NCBI RefSeq assembly: GCF_030503435.1
Contig: NZ_JAUKPO010000004.1
Span: 1 to 64,000, forward strand
Direction of reading: 5' to 3'
Source: Rhodocytophaga aerolata
GTDB lineage: Bacteria > Bacteroidota > Bacteroidia > Cytophagales > 172606-1
Length of the DNA: 64,000 nucleotides
In this document: piece after piece, positions 53,012-62,991 of the stretch
Layout of the letters: the number at the start of each line of letters is the position of its first letter
Position numbering within the stretch: position 1 is the first letter of the stretch
Made by a program: the position numbers and the translations under genes
Notes under the pieces: generated by a model
Told to the model about the DNA's origin: nothing
Seen by the model: only the letters and a program-made list of their open reading frames with translations
Database searches by the model: none

Positions 53012-54805
53012 ATGCGAATACTTCTGCGCTACTTACTCCCACACAAAAAGCTGGTTATTCTTTCTTTACTCCTGGCTGGTATTAGCCAGGTACTTGCCCT
53101 GATCGACCCAGTGATATTTGGGAAGATAATTGACGAGTATGCCACTCCCCCATTTACCCTGACAAGTGAAGAACGAGTAAAAGGAGCCCTATGGCTGATG
53201 TTGTTGGCGGTGCTCGTGGCCATGCTTTCACGGCTGTCAAAAGCCTTTCAGGAATACCTAACCAATCTGGTGGTACAGAAATTTGGGGTTCAGATTTTTA
53301 ATGATGGCCTGAAACAAACCCTTAGGCTTTCTTTTGAGGAATATGCCAACAAAAACAGTGGCGAAACCTTATCTATTTTGCAGCGGGTAAGGCGTGACAC
53401 AGAACGGTTTATTACAGCCTTCATTAATATACTTTTTTCTTCGTTAGTAGGTATTGGTTTTCTGGTTTGGTATGCCATAACCAAGCACTGGGCACTGGTG
53501 CCAGTTTTTATTCTGGGTATTGGTGTGCTGGGTGGTTTGACTAGCATGCTTAGCGCCAAAATAAAAACGCTGCAACGGTCCATTAACCGGGCAACCAATA
53601 AAATGTCCGGCATTATAACCGAATCGCTGCGTAATATAGAATTGGTTAAAAGTCTGGGGCTTACTTTTCAGGAAATACGGCGGCTTAGGCAACATACCGA
53701 ACATATATTTAATTTGGAGATGGAGAAAGTGAAGCAGGTCCGTACCTTGTCTTTTCTGCAGGGAACCGCACTAAACCTGTTAAAGCAATCTATCCTGTTT
53801 ACGCTGCTGTGGCTGATCTTCCGGGATATACTGACTACCGGCGAGCTGATTTCTATGCAATTTATCTCGGTAGCCATTTTTGGCCCATTACAAGATTTAG
53901 GTACGGTTATTCTGGCTTACCGGGAAGCAGAAGCGGCTTTGTTCAATTTTAATGAGCTTTTACAAAAGCCCATCGAGAAAAAACCGGAAGGAGCTATTGA
54001 TATTGGGCCCCTTCAGCAGCTGCGTTTTGAAGACGTAGTATTCCGCCATCAGGAAGCCAAAGAAAATGCCCTGGATGGTATCTCCTTTGAGGCGGCCAGT
54101 GGTGACACGCTTGCTTTTGTTGGCCCTTCGGGTTCAGGTAAATCTACGTTAGTGAAATTACTGGCAGGCTTGTATACGCCTGTAAACGGTACAGTTTATT
54201 TTAATAACATCCCGGTGAAAGAAATATGGCTGAATGAAGCACGTCGCCAGCTTGGATTTGTAACACAAGAAACCAACTTATTTTCAGGTACTATCAAAGA
54301 GAACCTCCAGTTCGTGAAGCCCGATGCAACAGATGACGAAATATATGTAGCGATGCAGAAAGCCTCCTGTACCAATCTTTTAGCAAGATCAGAAAATGGG
54401 ATTAATACTCAAATTGGTGAGGGAGGGCTCAAAATGTCTGGTGGAGAAAAGCAGCGGCTATCCATTGCCCGTGCCCTGATCCGGAAACCACGCCTGCTGA
54501 TTTTCGATGAGGCAACCTCAGCACTCGATTCTTTAACCGAAGAGGAAGTCACAACTACTGTACGTGAAATTTCTGCCTTGCGGGAGCAGATTACCATATT
54601 AATAGCCCACCGCCTTTCTACTATTAAACATGCAGATATTATTTATGTACTGGAACGTGGCAAAATTGTAGAAAAAGGCAATCATGAACAATTAGTAACT
54701 TTAAAAGGGCTGTATTATGCCATGTGGCGGCAGCAAATTGGTGAGCGGAAGGAAGAATTAATTATTAACCCAGATAACCAATCCATCCGGGATATACACT
54801 TGTAG
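53012..54805 (+). CDS. ABC exporter (fused permease-ATPase, MsbA/MDR-like)
   Basis: A 597-residue half-transporter. Six membrane helices span about 15-310, with a long first cytoplasmic loop. The nucleotide-binding domain has Walker A GPSGSGKST (about 371-379), Q-loop VTQETNLF, ABC signature MSGGEKQR (in place of LSGGQ), Walker B LLIFDEATSALD and the H-loop AHRLSTI. It should act as a homodimer exporting lipid, peptide or drug; the substrate is not deducible. Monocistronic, converging on a small orphan with a hairpin between. Confidence 0.9.
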   Translation: MRILLRYLLPHKKLVILSLLLAGISQVLALIDPVIFGKIIDEYATPPFTLTSEERVKGALWLMLLAVLVAMLSRLSKAFQEYLTNLVVQKFGVQIFNDGLKQTLRLSFEEYANKNSGETLSILQRVRRDTERFITAFINILFSSLVGIGFLVWYAITKHWALVPVFILGIGVLGGLTSMLSAKIKTLQRSINRATNKMSGIITESLRNIELVKSLGLTFQEIRRLRQHTEHIFNLEMEKVKQVRTLSFLQGTALNLLKQSILFTLLWLIFRDILTTGELISMQFISVAIFGPLQDLGTVILAYREAEAALFNFNELLQKPIEKKPEGAIDIGPLQQLRFEDVVFRHQEAKENALDGISFEAASGDTLAFVGPSGSGKSTLVKLLAGLYTPVNGTVYFNNIPVKEIWLNEARRQLGFVTQETNLFSGTIKENLQFVKPDATDDEIYVAMQKASCTNLLARSENGINTQIGEGGLKMSGGEKQRLSIARALIRKPRLLIFDEATSALDSLTEEEVTTTVREISALREQITILIAHRLSTIKHADIIYVLERGKIVEKGNHEQLVTLKGLYYAMWRQQIGERKEELIINPDNQSIRDIHL

Positions 54806-54821
54806 ACTAGCAGGTAAAAAG

Positions 54822-54861
54822 ATTCCGTTTGCCTTCTTATGATAAGAACTGCAAACGGAAT
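54822..54861. terminator. Convergent hairpin
   Basis: ATTCCGTTTGC 54822-54832 pairs with GCAAACGGAAT 54851-54861, and the enclosed TTCTT/AAGAA pairs again. No T tract on the plus strand; probably a shared terminator. Confidence 0.6.
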
Positions 54862-54888
54862 AGCTAAAAATCGGAGATACAAACCTTA

Positions 54889-55299
54889 TCAAACAAGCTG
54901 CTCGTGTTGTTTCTTCAGCCATCCCATGGCTTCTTTTCTATCGGCAAACACCTTTGATGTATAAGGGGTTTCATTCAATTTGTTGGATATATTATTCACG
55001 GCTACTTTGTTAAATATATCTCTGGAATAGATTGTAGCCATTAACCGTATATGGGTTTTGTTGAGCTTAGGAATGTTTTCCTGAACGGACCACTGCATAC
55101 TTTCTGCAGGAATCACGCCCATATTAGTAAGGTCATACATGCAATTGGTACATTTTTTTTCTAGTAGCAAGCGCATTAAATTTTCATTTACTTTTTTAAA
55201 CTCTTCATGCTTGACGAATTTACAATCATATGTAAGGATAGCCAGAGAAAGCTCTTCTACATACTCCACTGTAATGTTGTTTAATTTAAAGTATTGCAT
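54889..55299 (-). CDS. Hypothetical protein, STAS/SpoIIAA-like fold suspected (136 aa)
   Basis: Read from the ATG at 55299, where MQYFKLNNITVEYVEELSLAILTYDCKFV begins an alternating strand-helix protein. Landmarks are CTNCMYDLTNMGVIPAESMQWSVQENIPKL and KVFADRKEAMGWLKKQHEQ. The strand-helix order and the closing 'F-D-EAM-WL' helix are reminiscent of small SpoIIAA/STAS-like proteins, which often end with a similar helix, but I cannot confirm this. No signal peptide. A longer upstream frame lacks plausible composition. Confidence 0.6.
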   Translation of the reverse strand: MQYFKLNNITVEYVEELSLAILTYDCKFVKHEEFKKVNENLMRLLLEKKCTNCMYDLTNMGVIPAESMQWSVQENIPKLNKTHIRLMATIYSRDIFNKVAVNNISNKLNETPYTSKVFADRKEAMGWLKKQHEQLV

Positions 55300-55362
55300 A
55301 GCGTTTATTGTTTTCCTAAATATACAACACCTTAGTAAGAGGATATTTGGGTTTTTAGCCAT

Positions 55363-56041
55363 CTGTTTACACGCGTAATATCACCTGAAGGAATTTAGCA
55401 ACTTTGTATATGCCTGGGTAAGAATGGTTGGGGTTACATGGAATTTAGCTACCATCTTATCAGGACTAATCCGATGCATGATGCATAGCTTTTTTTTCTA
55501 GGGCTTTCTTTTTTTCTATTGGCAATTTAAGGTAAATGGGTATAAAAAACGTATATTTAATTTACTGTTTTGCTTAATCATTAGGTAAGCTCCTACTTTT
55601 TAACCTGTTACTGCTTTAACTATTTTTTAATGTTTTTTTAATGTAAAAAGCAGACATAAAGGCCTGAAATTTGCTAAACCATGTTAAGCCCAACACATGA
55701 TATTTGTCTGAATTCCTGGATAGATACTGCCTGAATAGTTCATAAAATAAGAAGAATCACTCACCAATCAACACTTTTTGTATTCTTGTAACTAACAAAA
55801 CCTTCTCCTGCTCATCTGTTAATCTTATAAAGTCCTGTTACTTTAAAATATCTTTTGGTGTTTTTACTGAAATTAAAATTTCAGCCTGGTGCTCTATTCA
55901 GTTTTCATGATCAGGATAATTTAATTGGATTCCAATCCATTTCCCAGCTACTTGTTTTTACTTTTTGCCTGATTAAATGAGGTTCAACCAAACAATTTTT
56001 CTCAAACAGTTTTTCAAACTTTATTTTAACAAACCATTGCC
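55363..56041. other. 680-bp AT-rich leader region upstream of the giant dehydrogenase gene
   Basis: No supported gene, tRNA or clear terminator. Very T-rich patches (55490-55640). Only one-mismatch -7 candidates were found, so the promoter of the following gene is not assigned. Such long AT-rich leaders are common before large exported proteins in this phylum. Confidence 0.3.
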
Positions 56042-59000
56042 ATGTTTCAATTTTACTTCTGTAAACAGCTCAGCAAGCTGTATTGCCACGCGTACGGTTA
56101 TTTGATTGTAAAAACTACAAATCTGGTTTACAACAAACTAAATTATTTAAGCCTGGGACATTTTACTGCCAAACATCTACTTATTGTTTGTCTGATGGGT
56201 TTACTTTCCCAGGCGCCGCAAGTACATGCACAGACCCCACCTACCGGTTTTTCTTCCGTACTTGTTTCGTCACAATGGAATGAAGCAGTAGGTATTACGT
56301 TCAATACCAGTGGGCAGAAAATGTTTGTCTGGGAAAGAACAGGCAAAGTCTGGGTGGTTGAGAAGGAACAAAAGCAATTGCTGCTTGATATTTCTCAAGA
56401 AGTGGGCGGCTGGCATGACCACGGATTATTAGGTTTTACGCTGCACCCCCAATTCGATCAGAATGGATATTTTTATCTTTTCTATCTGGTAGATCGTCAT
56501 TATTTGATGAATTTTGGTACTGGCTCCTATAACCCCAACAGTAATAGTTACTTTAGTGCAACCATTGCCAGAGTAACCCGCTACACTGCTACCAAAACTA
56601 CAAGTGGCTACCAGTCTTCTGGACGCAAAATTATCATAGGTGAAACCAAATCTACAGGCATCCCTTCGTTGAGCCGGAGCCATGTAACCGGATCACTGGT
56701 ATTTGGCACCGATGGAACCTTATTGGTGGCCACTGGCGATGGTTCCACCTCCTCTGCCCTGGACGTTGGTGGCATAAGTCCCAATAGTTACGCTGCACAA
56801 GCCATTGCCGATGGGATAATCACCTCCAAAGAAGATGTAGGGGCTTTCCGTGCACAGATTTTGGAATCTATGAATGGGAAAATACTTCGCATTGACCCAG
56901 AAACCGGGCGGGGCATTCCAAGCAATCCGTTTTACGAACCCTCCAACCCTGGTTCAATTAAATCTAAAATATGGGCTATGGGCTTACGCAATCCGTTCCG
57001 GATGGCTATAGCGCCTGGCACTGGAAGCCATTTAGCCGAGGAAGGAAAACCCGGTATTCTCTATGTTGGGGATGTAGGGTGGTTTGTATGGGAGGAAATT
57101 AACATTGTAGACAAACCAGGTTTGAATTTTGGGTGGCCGATTTTTGAAGGTTTAACCTACAATACCTCTTACAATGGTACCAAAATAAGCAACTTTTATG
57201 CACCCAACCCACTAAATGGAATTAATGGTTGTACCCAACCCTACTTCTACTTTCAAGATTTATTAAAACAGGCAACACCCACTGGTACGGCTAGTTTCAC
57301 CAATCCATGTAATGCAACACAGCCGATACCGTCATCTATTAAAACGTTTGTGCACGCCAGACCAATCCTGGACTGGAATCACTTGCAAGGCGGGCCTGCT
57401 AGAACCGGTACGTTTAGTGGGGGCAGAGCAGCGGAAGTAGGCATTGGCACGTCAGGATCGCCAATAGCCGGTAAACAGTTCGGAGGCACTTCTTCTACAG
57501 CCGGGGTCTTTTACACAGCCGATGCATACCCAGCAGCCTACCATAATACCTATTTCCATGGAGATTATGGAAAAGGCTGGATCAAAAATATAGCCCTGGA
57601 TAATACATACAAGCCTACCGCTGTCAGAAGTTTTATTGACAGTGGTGCCGTAGTGGTATCAATGGCCGTAAACCCGGCTGATGGGAATTTATATTATGTA
57701 AACTTTGGAAGTGAAATAAGAAAAGTAGTTTATTCGGCTAACCGGCAGCCGGTAGCCGTAGCCTCTGCTTCAAAAACCTATGGTCCTTCTCCTTTAAGTG
57801 TCCAGTTTACCGGAAGCAACTCCTCAGATCCGGAAGGCGCTCCCTTGAGTTATGAGTGGAATTTTGGCGATGGTTCTTCCAGCACATCTGCTAATCCGAG
57901 CCATAGCTTTAATGCAACTACTGGCGTACCGGCAAAATATACAGTAATCTTAAAAGTGAAAGATGACAAAGGACTCACCAGCCAGACGAGTTTAGTTATT
58001 TCTCCAAATAACACACCTCCAAGAGTCTCTATTGTTTCTCCGGCAAATAATTCTCTGTATCTCATAACCAGCCAGTCAACTTATACACTAAAAGCAAGTG
58101 TAACGGATACGGAGCACGGTAGCACCCAATTAGCCTACCAATGGCAAACCACGCTTCATCACGACGATCATACTCACCCGGAGCCGATAGACACGCGTAA
58201 AGAAGCCACTACTACGCTAGACCCGGCAGGTTGTGACGGAGATACCTATTTTTATACCATATCACTTATCGTTACTGATGCCGGTGGATTAGCTTCCAGC
58301 GATGAAATTAAATTATATCCCAACTGTGGGACTACGTCTAATCCCCCGATCATTCGCGAATTTTGGGCAAATATTTCCGGCACAAGTGTATCCGCCATTC
58401 CGGTAAACACCCCCCCTACATCTACTTCCCAGCTTACGCTGCTGGAAGGACCAACAAATGAGGCTGAGAATTATGGGAGCCGGATCAGGGCTTTTGTTCA
58501 TCCTCCGGTAAGCGGCAACTATACATTTTATATCGCCTCCGATGACAACAGTGAACTTTGGTTAAGTACGAATGAAAGCCCTGCCACTAAAAAGAAAATA
58601 GCTTATATCTCAGGCTATACGTCTCCCCGTCAATGGAACAAGTTTACCACACAAAAGTCAGTGTCTATTGCCTTGCAGGCAGGAAAGAAGTATTATCTGG
58701 AAGTATTGCATAAAGAAGGTGTAGTAGGCGACCATGTTTCCGTAGGATGGGATTTACCTGACCAAACACAAGAGCGGCCAATACCGGGTTCACGGCTCTC
58801 ACCTTATAGTGGTTCTACGGCTTCTCCTAGCTTTTACCGGGCGATTAACCTGAATGGAGCTGCGTTGAGCATTGACGGCAGAGCCTACGAAGCTTCGGCA
58901 ACAGCGGCTAACTTCAGCTTTAGCGGCCGTACATTCGCCAATCAAACCATCAGCTTAACACCATCCACAGATGCCAGCCGCAGCACCATGATCCGCTCTT

Positions 59001-60316
59001 CCATCTTTGCAACTGCGAGCAGCCAGGCTAGTATTGCTGTGGGAGCCCTGCCGGCAGGTAGTTATGAGTTGTATGTGTATGTATGGGAAGACAACACAGC
59101 CGAACGCTACAACCTGAGTCTGGAAGGCCAAAGCATTGTCAGCAGCTATACAAGCGGTGCAGGAGGCAGTTGGGCCAAGCTGGGCCCGTTCCGGACCACG
59201 ATAAAAGATGGAACCTTGAACCTGGTAGCAAGCGGGGGTGCAGCTAACTTATCGGGTATTGAATTATGGAAGGTAAGTAGCACTACTTCAAATCAATCTC
59301 CAACCATTTCTATCTCCTCTCCTGCTGCCAATGCTACTTTTTCAGCCCCAGCCACTATTACCATCAATGCTAATGCGGCCGATACTGATGGTAGTATCAG
59401 CAAGGTAGAGTTCTTTCAAGGAAATACTAAACTGGGCGAAGATAGCAGCAGCCCTTATAGCTTTACGTGGAGCAATGTAGCCGCAGGCAGTTACCTGCTT
59501 ACCGCAAAGGCTACCGATAATTCCGGAGCTACTAAAACATCGGGTAGTGTACAAGTGAGTGTTACAGGCTTGAACTTTTACCGGGCAATAAACCTAAATG
59601 GAGCTGCGTTGAGTATTGACGGCAGAGCCTACGAAGCTTCGGCAACAGCAGCTAACTTTAGCTTTAGCGGCCGTACATTCGCCAATCAAACCATCAGCTT
59701 AACACCATCCACAGATGCCAGCCGCAGCACCATGATCCGCTCTTCCATCTTTGCAACTGCGAGCAGCCAGGCTAGTATTGCTGTGGGAGCCCTGCCGGCA
59801 GGTAGTTATGAGTTGTATGTGTATGTATGGGAAGACAACACAGCCGAACGCTACAACCTGAGTCTGGAAGGCCAAAGCATTGTCAGCAGCTATACAAGCG
59901 GTGCAGGAGGCAGCTGGGCCAAGCTGGGCCCGTTCCGGACCACGATAACAGATGGAACCTTGAACCTGGTAGCGAGCGGGGGTGCAGCTAACTTATCGGG
60001 TATTGAACTATGGAAAGTTACTAGTTCTGCACAACGGATAGCCGCAGAGGCGGAATCAGCCCTGGTAGAGGTTTTTCCGAATCCATTTTCTCATTCGCTT
60101 ACCATTCGTTTTCAGCTACAAAACTCTGATGATGTAAAAGTAGAACTCTATCACCCTACAGGAACGCTGGCAAAAACGCTGTATGAAGGAAGAGCGGAGG
60201 CTGGGCAATTGAATGAAGTAGCTTTTCATTCCCAAACCTTGCCAGATGGCTTATACATGATCCGGTTGGTAACACCGGGAAACGTTTATTATAAGAAGGT
60301 TATGTTGATTAAATAG
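56042..60316 (+). CDS. PQQ-type sugar dehydrogenase-like multidomain T9SS cargo (1424 aa)
   Basis: A secreted multidomain protein. An unusually long N-region precedes the signal helix (HLLIVCLMGLLSQAPQVHAQ, about 45-64). A glucose/sorbosone dehydrogenase propeller follows (about 68-560: EVGGWHDHGLLGFTLHPQF, SHVTGSLVFGTDGTLLVATGDG, WAMGLRNPFRMAI). Then come a PKD domain (about 585-665, YEWNFGDGSSS), an Ig-like segment, a PA14 module (about 775-920), a malectin-like module (931-1077), a Big_9-type Ig domain, a second near-identical malectin-like module (1178-1325), and a type-A sorting domain (VFPNPFSHSLTIRF ... KKVMLIK). It probably oxidises or binds extracellular sugars. The next gene is a GH2 glycosidase. 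Confidence 0.88.
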   Translation: MFQFYFCKQLSKLYCHAYGYLIVKTTNLVYNKLNYLSLGHFTAKHLLIVCLMGLLSQAPQVHAQTPPTGFSSVLVSSQWNEAVGITFNTSGQKMFVWERTGKVWVVEKEQKQLLLDISQEVGGWHDHGLLGFTLHPQFDQNGYFYLFYLVDRHYLMNFGTGSYNPNSNSYFSATIARVTRYTATKTTSGYQSSGRKIIIGETKSTGIPSLSRSHVTGSLVFGTDGTLLVATGDGSTSSALDVGGISPNSYAAQAIADGIITSKEDVGAFRAQILESMNGKILRIDPETGRGIPSNPFYEPSNPGSIKSKIWAMGLRNPFRMAIAPGTGSHLAEEGKPGILYVGDVGWFVWEEINIVDKPGLNFGWPIFEGLTYNTSYNGTKISNFYAPNPLNGINGCTQPYFYFQDLLKQATPTGTASFTNPCNATQPIPSSIKTFVHARPILDWNHLQGGPARTGTFSGGRAAEVGIGTSGSPIAGKQFGGTSSTAGVFYTADAYPAAYHNTYFHGDYGKGWIKNIALDNTYKPTAVRSFIDSGAVVVSMAVNPADGNLYYVNFGSEIRKVVYSANRQPVAVASASKTYGPSPLSVQFTGSNSSDPEGAPLSYEWNFGDGSSSTSANPSHSFNATTGVPAKYTVILKVKDDKGLTSQTSLVISPNNTPPRVSIVSPANNSLYLITSQSTYTLKASVTDTEHGSTQLAYQWQTTLHHDDHTHPEPIDTRKEATTTLDPAGCDGDTYFYTISLIVTDAGGLASSDEIKLYPNCGTTSNPPIIREFWANISGTSVSAIPVNTPPTSTSQLTLLEGPTNEAENYGSRIRAFVHPPVSGNYTFYIASDDNSELWLSTNESPATKKKIAYISGYTSPRQWNKFTTQKSVSIALQAGKKYYLEVLHKEGVVGDHVSVGWDLPDQTQERPIPGSRLSPYSGSTASPSFYRAINLNGAALSIDGRAYEASATAANFSFSGRTFANQTISLTPSTDASRSTMIRSSIFATASSQASIAVGALPAGSYELYVYVWEDNTAERYNLSLEGQSIVSSYTSGAGGSWAKLGPFRTTIKDGTLNLVASGGAANLSGIELWKVSSTTSNQSPTISISSPAANATFSAPATITINANAADTDGSISKVEFFQGNTKLGEDSSSPYSFTWSNVAAGSYLLTAKATDNSGATKTSGSVQVSVTGLNFYRAINLNGAALSIDGRAYEASATAANFSFSGRTFANQTISLTPSTDASRSTMIRSSIFATASSQASIAVGALPAGSYELYVYVWEDNTAERYNLSLEGQSIVSSYTSGAGGSWAKLGPFRTTITDGTLNLVASGGAANLSGIELWKVTSSAQRIAAEAESALVEVFPNPFSHSLTIRFQLQNSDDVKVELYHPTGTLAKTLYEGRAEAGQLNEVAFHSQTLPDGLYMIRLVTPGNVYYKKVMLIK
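58831..59273 (+). repeat. Intragenic duplication, copy 1
   Basis: A 443-bp segment nearly identical to 59575-60017 (offset 744 bp) encoding the malectin-like module. The two encoded ~147-residue modules differ at one residue (Lys/Thr in TTI-K/T-DG). Confidence 0.92.
59575..60017 (+). repeat. Intragenic duplication, copy 2
   Basis: Second copy of the 443-bp malectin-like module. It is separated from copy 1 by a Big_9-type Ig domain of about 100 residues. The few base differences cluster at the 5' end and the extreme 3' end; the middle appears identical. Confidence 0.92.
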
Positions 60317-60340
60317 TCCGTCAACAGCTTGGTGAATATG

Positions 60341-60376
60341 CAACAACCCCTGATGGTGAATGATCGGGGGTTGTTG
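60341..60376 (+). terminator. Rho-independent terminator after the dehydrogenase gene
   Basis: CAACAACCCCTGAT pairs with ATCGGGGGTTGTTG (one G-U) around 8 nt and runs into TTTT. Confidence 0.88.
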
Positions 60377-60513
60377 TTTTATAAAAAATATAGGATCAAT
60401 GCTCTTCTGCTTGTCACTTTTTTTCAGTAAAACCGTAAGGTAAGAAAACTTGAATCTTTTCTGCTGTAAAGCTGCTGGACTTGCATAAACTATAGCCTTT
60501 CACCCATATACCT

Positions 60514-62358
60514 ATGAACCTGTACCACCCTGAATCTGACTTTAAAGAAACTACTGAAGAAAAGACAAAAAAAAATGGATTCCTGAATGAATTGCCCAGA
60601 GCAGTAAGTCGGCCTAATACGTACGTACTTCTGGATGGAGAATGGAATTTTTCACATGATCCGGAAGACAGAGGGCTACGCGATAGATGGTACCTGGGAC
60701 ATACGTACGATCATAAGGCTCAATGGCCCGGATCAGTAGAAAATCATTTAATAGAGGCCAAAGGTCTTCAGCCGAATACACAGACCTGGAACGACAAAGT
60801 AGTAGTATGGTATGAACGGGAATTCGTTCTGCCAAAACGGGAAGAACCCTTGTATTGCTGTTTGTTTCAGCTTACGTTTGGCGCCTGTGGGTACGAAACA
60901 ACCGTCTGGCTAAACGGACATTTACTAAAAACTATTGAGGGTGAAGAAGTACACTACGGAGAATACACCTCTTTTAGCTATGAGCTGCAAGAAGATATGC
61001 TCAGTCCGGTAAACCGCCTGACCGTACGCATTGCAGACACCATGGATGCAGACATACCCCGTGGCAAGCAGGAATCGCATGTGTACAAACGGGGCGGTAT
61101 CTGGTACCAGACCTATTCTGGAGCAGTACGAAGTGTATGGCTGGAAACAGTAGAGCGTAACCGGCTTCGTTCCCGTTTTGGAGTGGTGAGTATTGTAGAA
61201 GATCAACTTGTCCGGTTCCATCTGACTACCAGGATACATGACCCTGGCCACTATACCTTGCGCTTGTCTGTATATGAGCGGGGGCAGGAAACGGGTATGC
61301 CGGTTGCTACCTCCGATTATCAATTGCTCCTGGAGGCAGGGCAAAAAAATCAGCGGGTGGTGGTGGAAGTACCCGGAGCAAAATTATGGTCGCCCGAGGA
61401 ACCCAACTTATACCGGCTGGAAGCAGGATTAATTGCCAGTGATGGCCACATATCGCAGATTGAAGCACATTTTGGCCTACGGAAAATTGAAGCCCGGGGC
61501 CGCTTTGTATACCTGAATAACAGCAAAATATACTTGGATGGTATATTGTATCAGCCTGGTACGGCAACGTATGAAGAAATGAAAAAGCATATGTATGCTA
61601 TGAAGGAACTTGGCTGTAACCTGGTGCGTGTCCATATTGCCGGGGTTGATCCACGCATCTATAACCTGGCCGACGAGATAGGTATGCTGCTATGGGTGGA
61701 AGTTCCTAGTCCACATAGCTCCACAAAAATTAGCCGGCAGAACCACTGGGCTGAACTACAGCGGATGCTTGCCTTAATGGAGACTCATCCCTCCGTAATT
61801 ATCTGGAGCCTCTACAACGAAGACTGGGGAATTCAAGATATTGCCACCAATCCAGATACCAGGCAATATATTATCGATACATACCATTATATGCATATTA
61901 ACCATCCGCAATTTTTAGTGGTTGATAACGATGGCTGGCAACACATATCGCTGGAAGGAAAACTAAAATCTGATTTATTGACTGCACATATCTACACGCC
62001 AGACTTTGACCGCTGGCGTGAACTGCTAGGCCGTTTGGCAGAAGGGCACATGGAAGGCGTGGCCGTTTTACCCCTGGTTATTGGCGATCCTTTTTTCTAC
62101 CGCAAACAAGTTCCTTTACTGGTAAGCGAATGGGGAGGTTTTGGCTTTGCCGATTATGGCGGACCAAGCGATTCTGAAGACCGGACTGAGAAAATCAGGC
62201 AATTTAAACGGGAGCTCAGAAAACATCCAATTGCCGGAGATATTTATACGCAGGCAACCAATATAGAAGATGAACGCAATGGTTTGCTAGATCCTCATTC
62301 CGGAGAACTTTCCGTTCCGCCCGGGCTACTGAACACCAGAAATGATTCTACTGACTGA
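60514..62358 (+). CDS. Glycoside hydrolase family 2 enzyme
   Basis: A 614-residue GH2 protein. An N-terminal sugar-binding jelly roll (LLDGEWNFSHDP, VVVWYEREFVLP, FGACGYETTVWLNGHLL), an Ig-like domain (about 220-330), and a TIM barrel follow (LDGILYQPG, ELGCNLVRVHIAG). The acid/base Glu is in WSLYNEDWG and the nucleophile Glu in LLVSEWGGFG. No signal peptide is visible at this start, so it is probably cytoplasmic or periplasmic by another route. Beta-galactosidase, beta-glucuronidase or beta-mannosidase activities all fit. It lies 197 bp after the sugar-dehydrogenase gene and its terminator, hinting at a sugar-use locus. Confidence 0.88.
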   Translation: MNLYHPESDFKETTEEKTKKNGFLNELPRAVSRPNTYVLLDGEWNFSHDPEDRGLRDRWYLGHTYDHKAQWPGSVENHLIEAKGLQPNTQTWNDKVVVWYEREFVLPKREEPLYCCLFQLTFGACGYETTVWLNGHLLKTIEGEEVHYGEYTSFSYELQEDMLSPVNRLTVRIADTMDADIPRGKQESHVYKRGGIWYQTYSGAVRSVWLETVERNRLRSRFGVVSIVEDQLVRFHLTTRIHDPGHYTLRLSVYERGQETGMPVATSDYQLLLEAGQKNQRVVVEVPGAKLWSPEEPNLYRLEAGLIASDGHISQIEAHFGLRKIEARGRFVYLNNSKIYLDGILYQPGTATYEEMKKHMYAMKELGCNLVRVHIAGVDPRIYNLADEIGMLLWVEVPSPHSSTKISRQNHWAELQRMLALMETHPSVIIWSLYNEDWGIQDIATNPDTRQYIIDTYHYMHINHPQFLVVDNDGWQHISLEGKLKSDLLTAHIYTPDFDRWRELLGRLAEGHMEGVAVLPLVIGDPFFYRKQVPLLVSEWGGFGFADYGGPSDSEDRTEKIRQFKRELRKHPIAGDIYTQATNIEDERNGLLDPHSGELSVPPGLLNTRNDSTD

Positions 62359-62384
62359 AACAACCTACGACTAACTGGTATCCT

Positions 62385-62963
62385 GTGACATATAATTTTC
62401 AATCAGAAGCATTGGAAAAATTATTGCCTGCTGGTTTTAAAAAGCAGCGGAATACCTACTTTTTTATCCAGGAGCCCAATATCATGGTCTTATTCCGGAG
62501 TTTTGATACGCAGAAGCCAGATGAATTTTTTCTGGCTTTTACCCATACATTCTTTTCAACTGTGCAGAGTAAGAGTGGGAAATACTTGTTACCTTCATTG
62601 CTGGAACAATACCCCCTTTCTATCAATATTACCGAATTACGAGATCAATACAGGCAACATACCAGCGTACAAACGTTTACCTGCCCCTTGCATCATCTAA
62701 CCCGGTCGTATCATCCGGCAACAGCTACTCAAGACAAACCTGGTTTATCGTTAGTAGCTTTTTTCAAGCGCCTTTTTACTAAAAACACAACCCCAGATTT
62801 TGTGAATCCCATAGAAGTTACTTTGCAGGAAGGTATGCGGTTGTTTAGGGAGTTTTCTCCTTCCCTCTCTTACGAAATCTTATCAAAAAACAGGTTGTTC
62901 AACCATGCCATACTAGAAACGCAACGACAGGAATGCCAGCAATATCTATCAAACGCTCGCTAG
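62385..62963 (+). CDS. Hypothetical protein (192 aa)
   Basis: A soluble protein starting at GTG, 26 bp after the GH2 stop and likely cotranscribed. Landmarks are LEKLLPAGFKKQRNTYFFIQEPNIMVLFRSF at the start, GKYLLPSLLEQYPLSINI in the middle, and a final helix with RLFNHAILETQRQECQQYL. The N-terminal part has a strand-rich look that resembles small DUF4304-like proteins, but the match is not strong enough to name. No signal peptide or membrane segment. Confidence 0.65.
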   Translation: MTYNFQSEALEKLLPAGFKKQRNTYFFIQEPNIMVLFRSFDTQKPDEFFLAFTHTFFSTVQSKSGKYLLPSLLEQYPLSINITELRDQYRQHTSVQTFTCPLHHLTRSYHPATATQDKPGLSLVAFFKRLFTKNTTPDFVNPIEVTLQEGMRLFREFSPSLSYEILSKNRLFNHAILETQRQECQQYLSNAR

Positions 62964-62991
62964 AAGTGTCAGTTTTTTGGCAATAAAAGAG

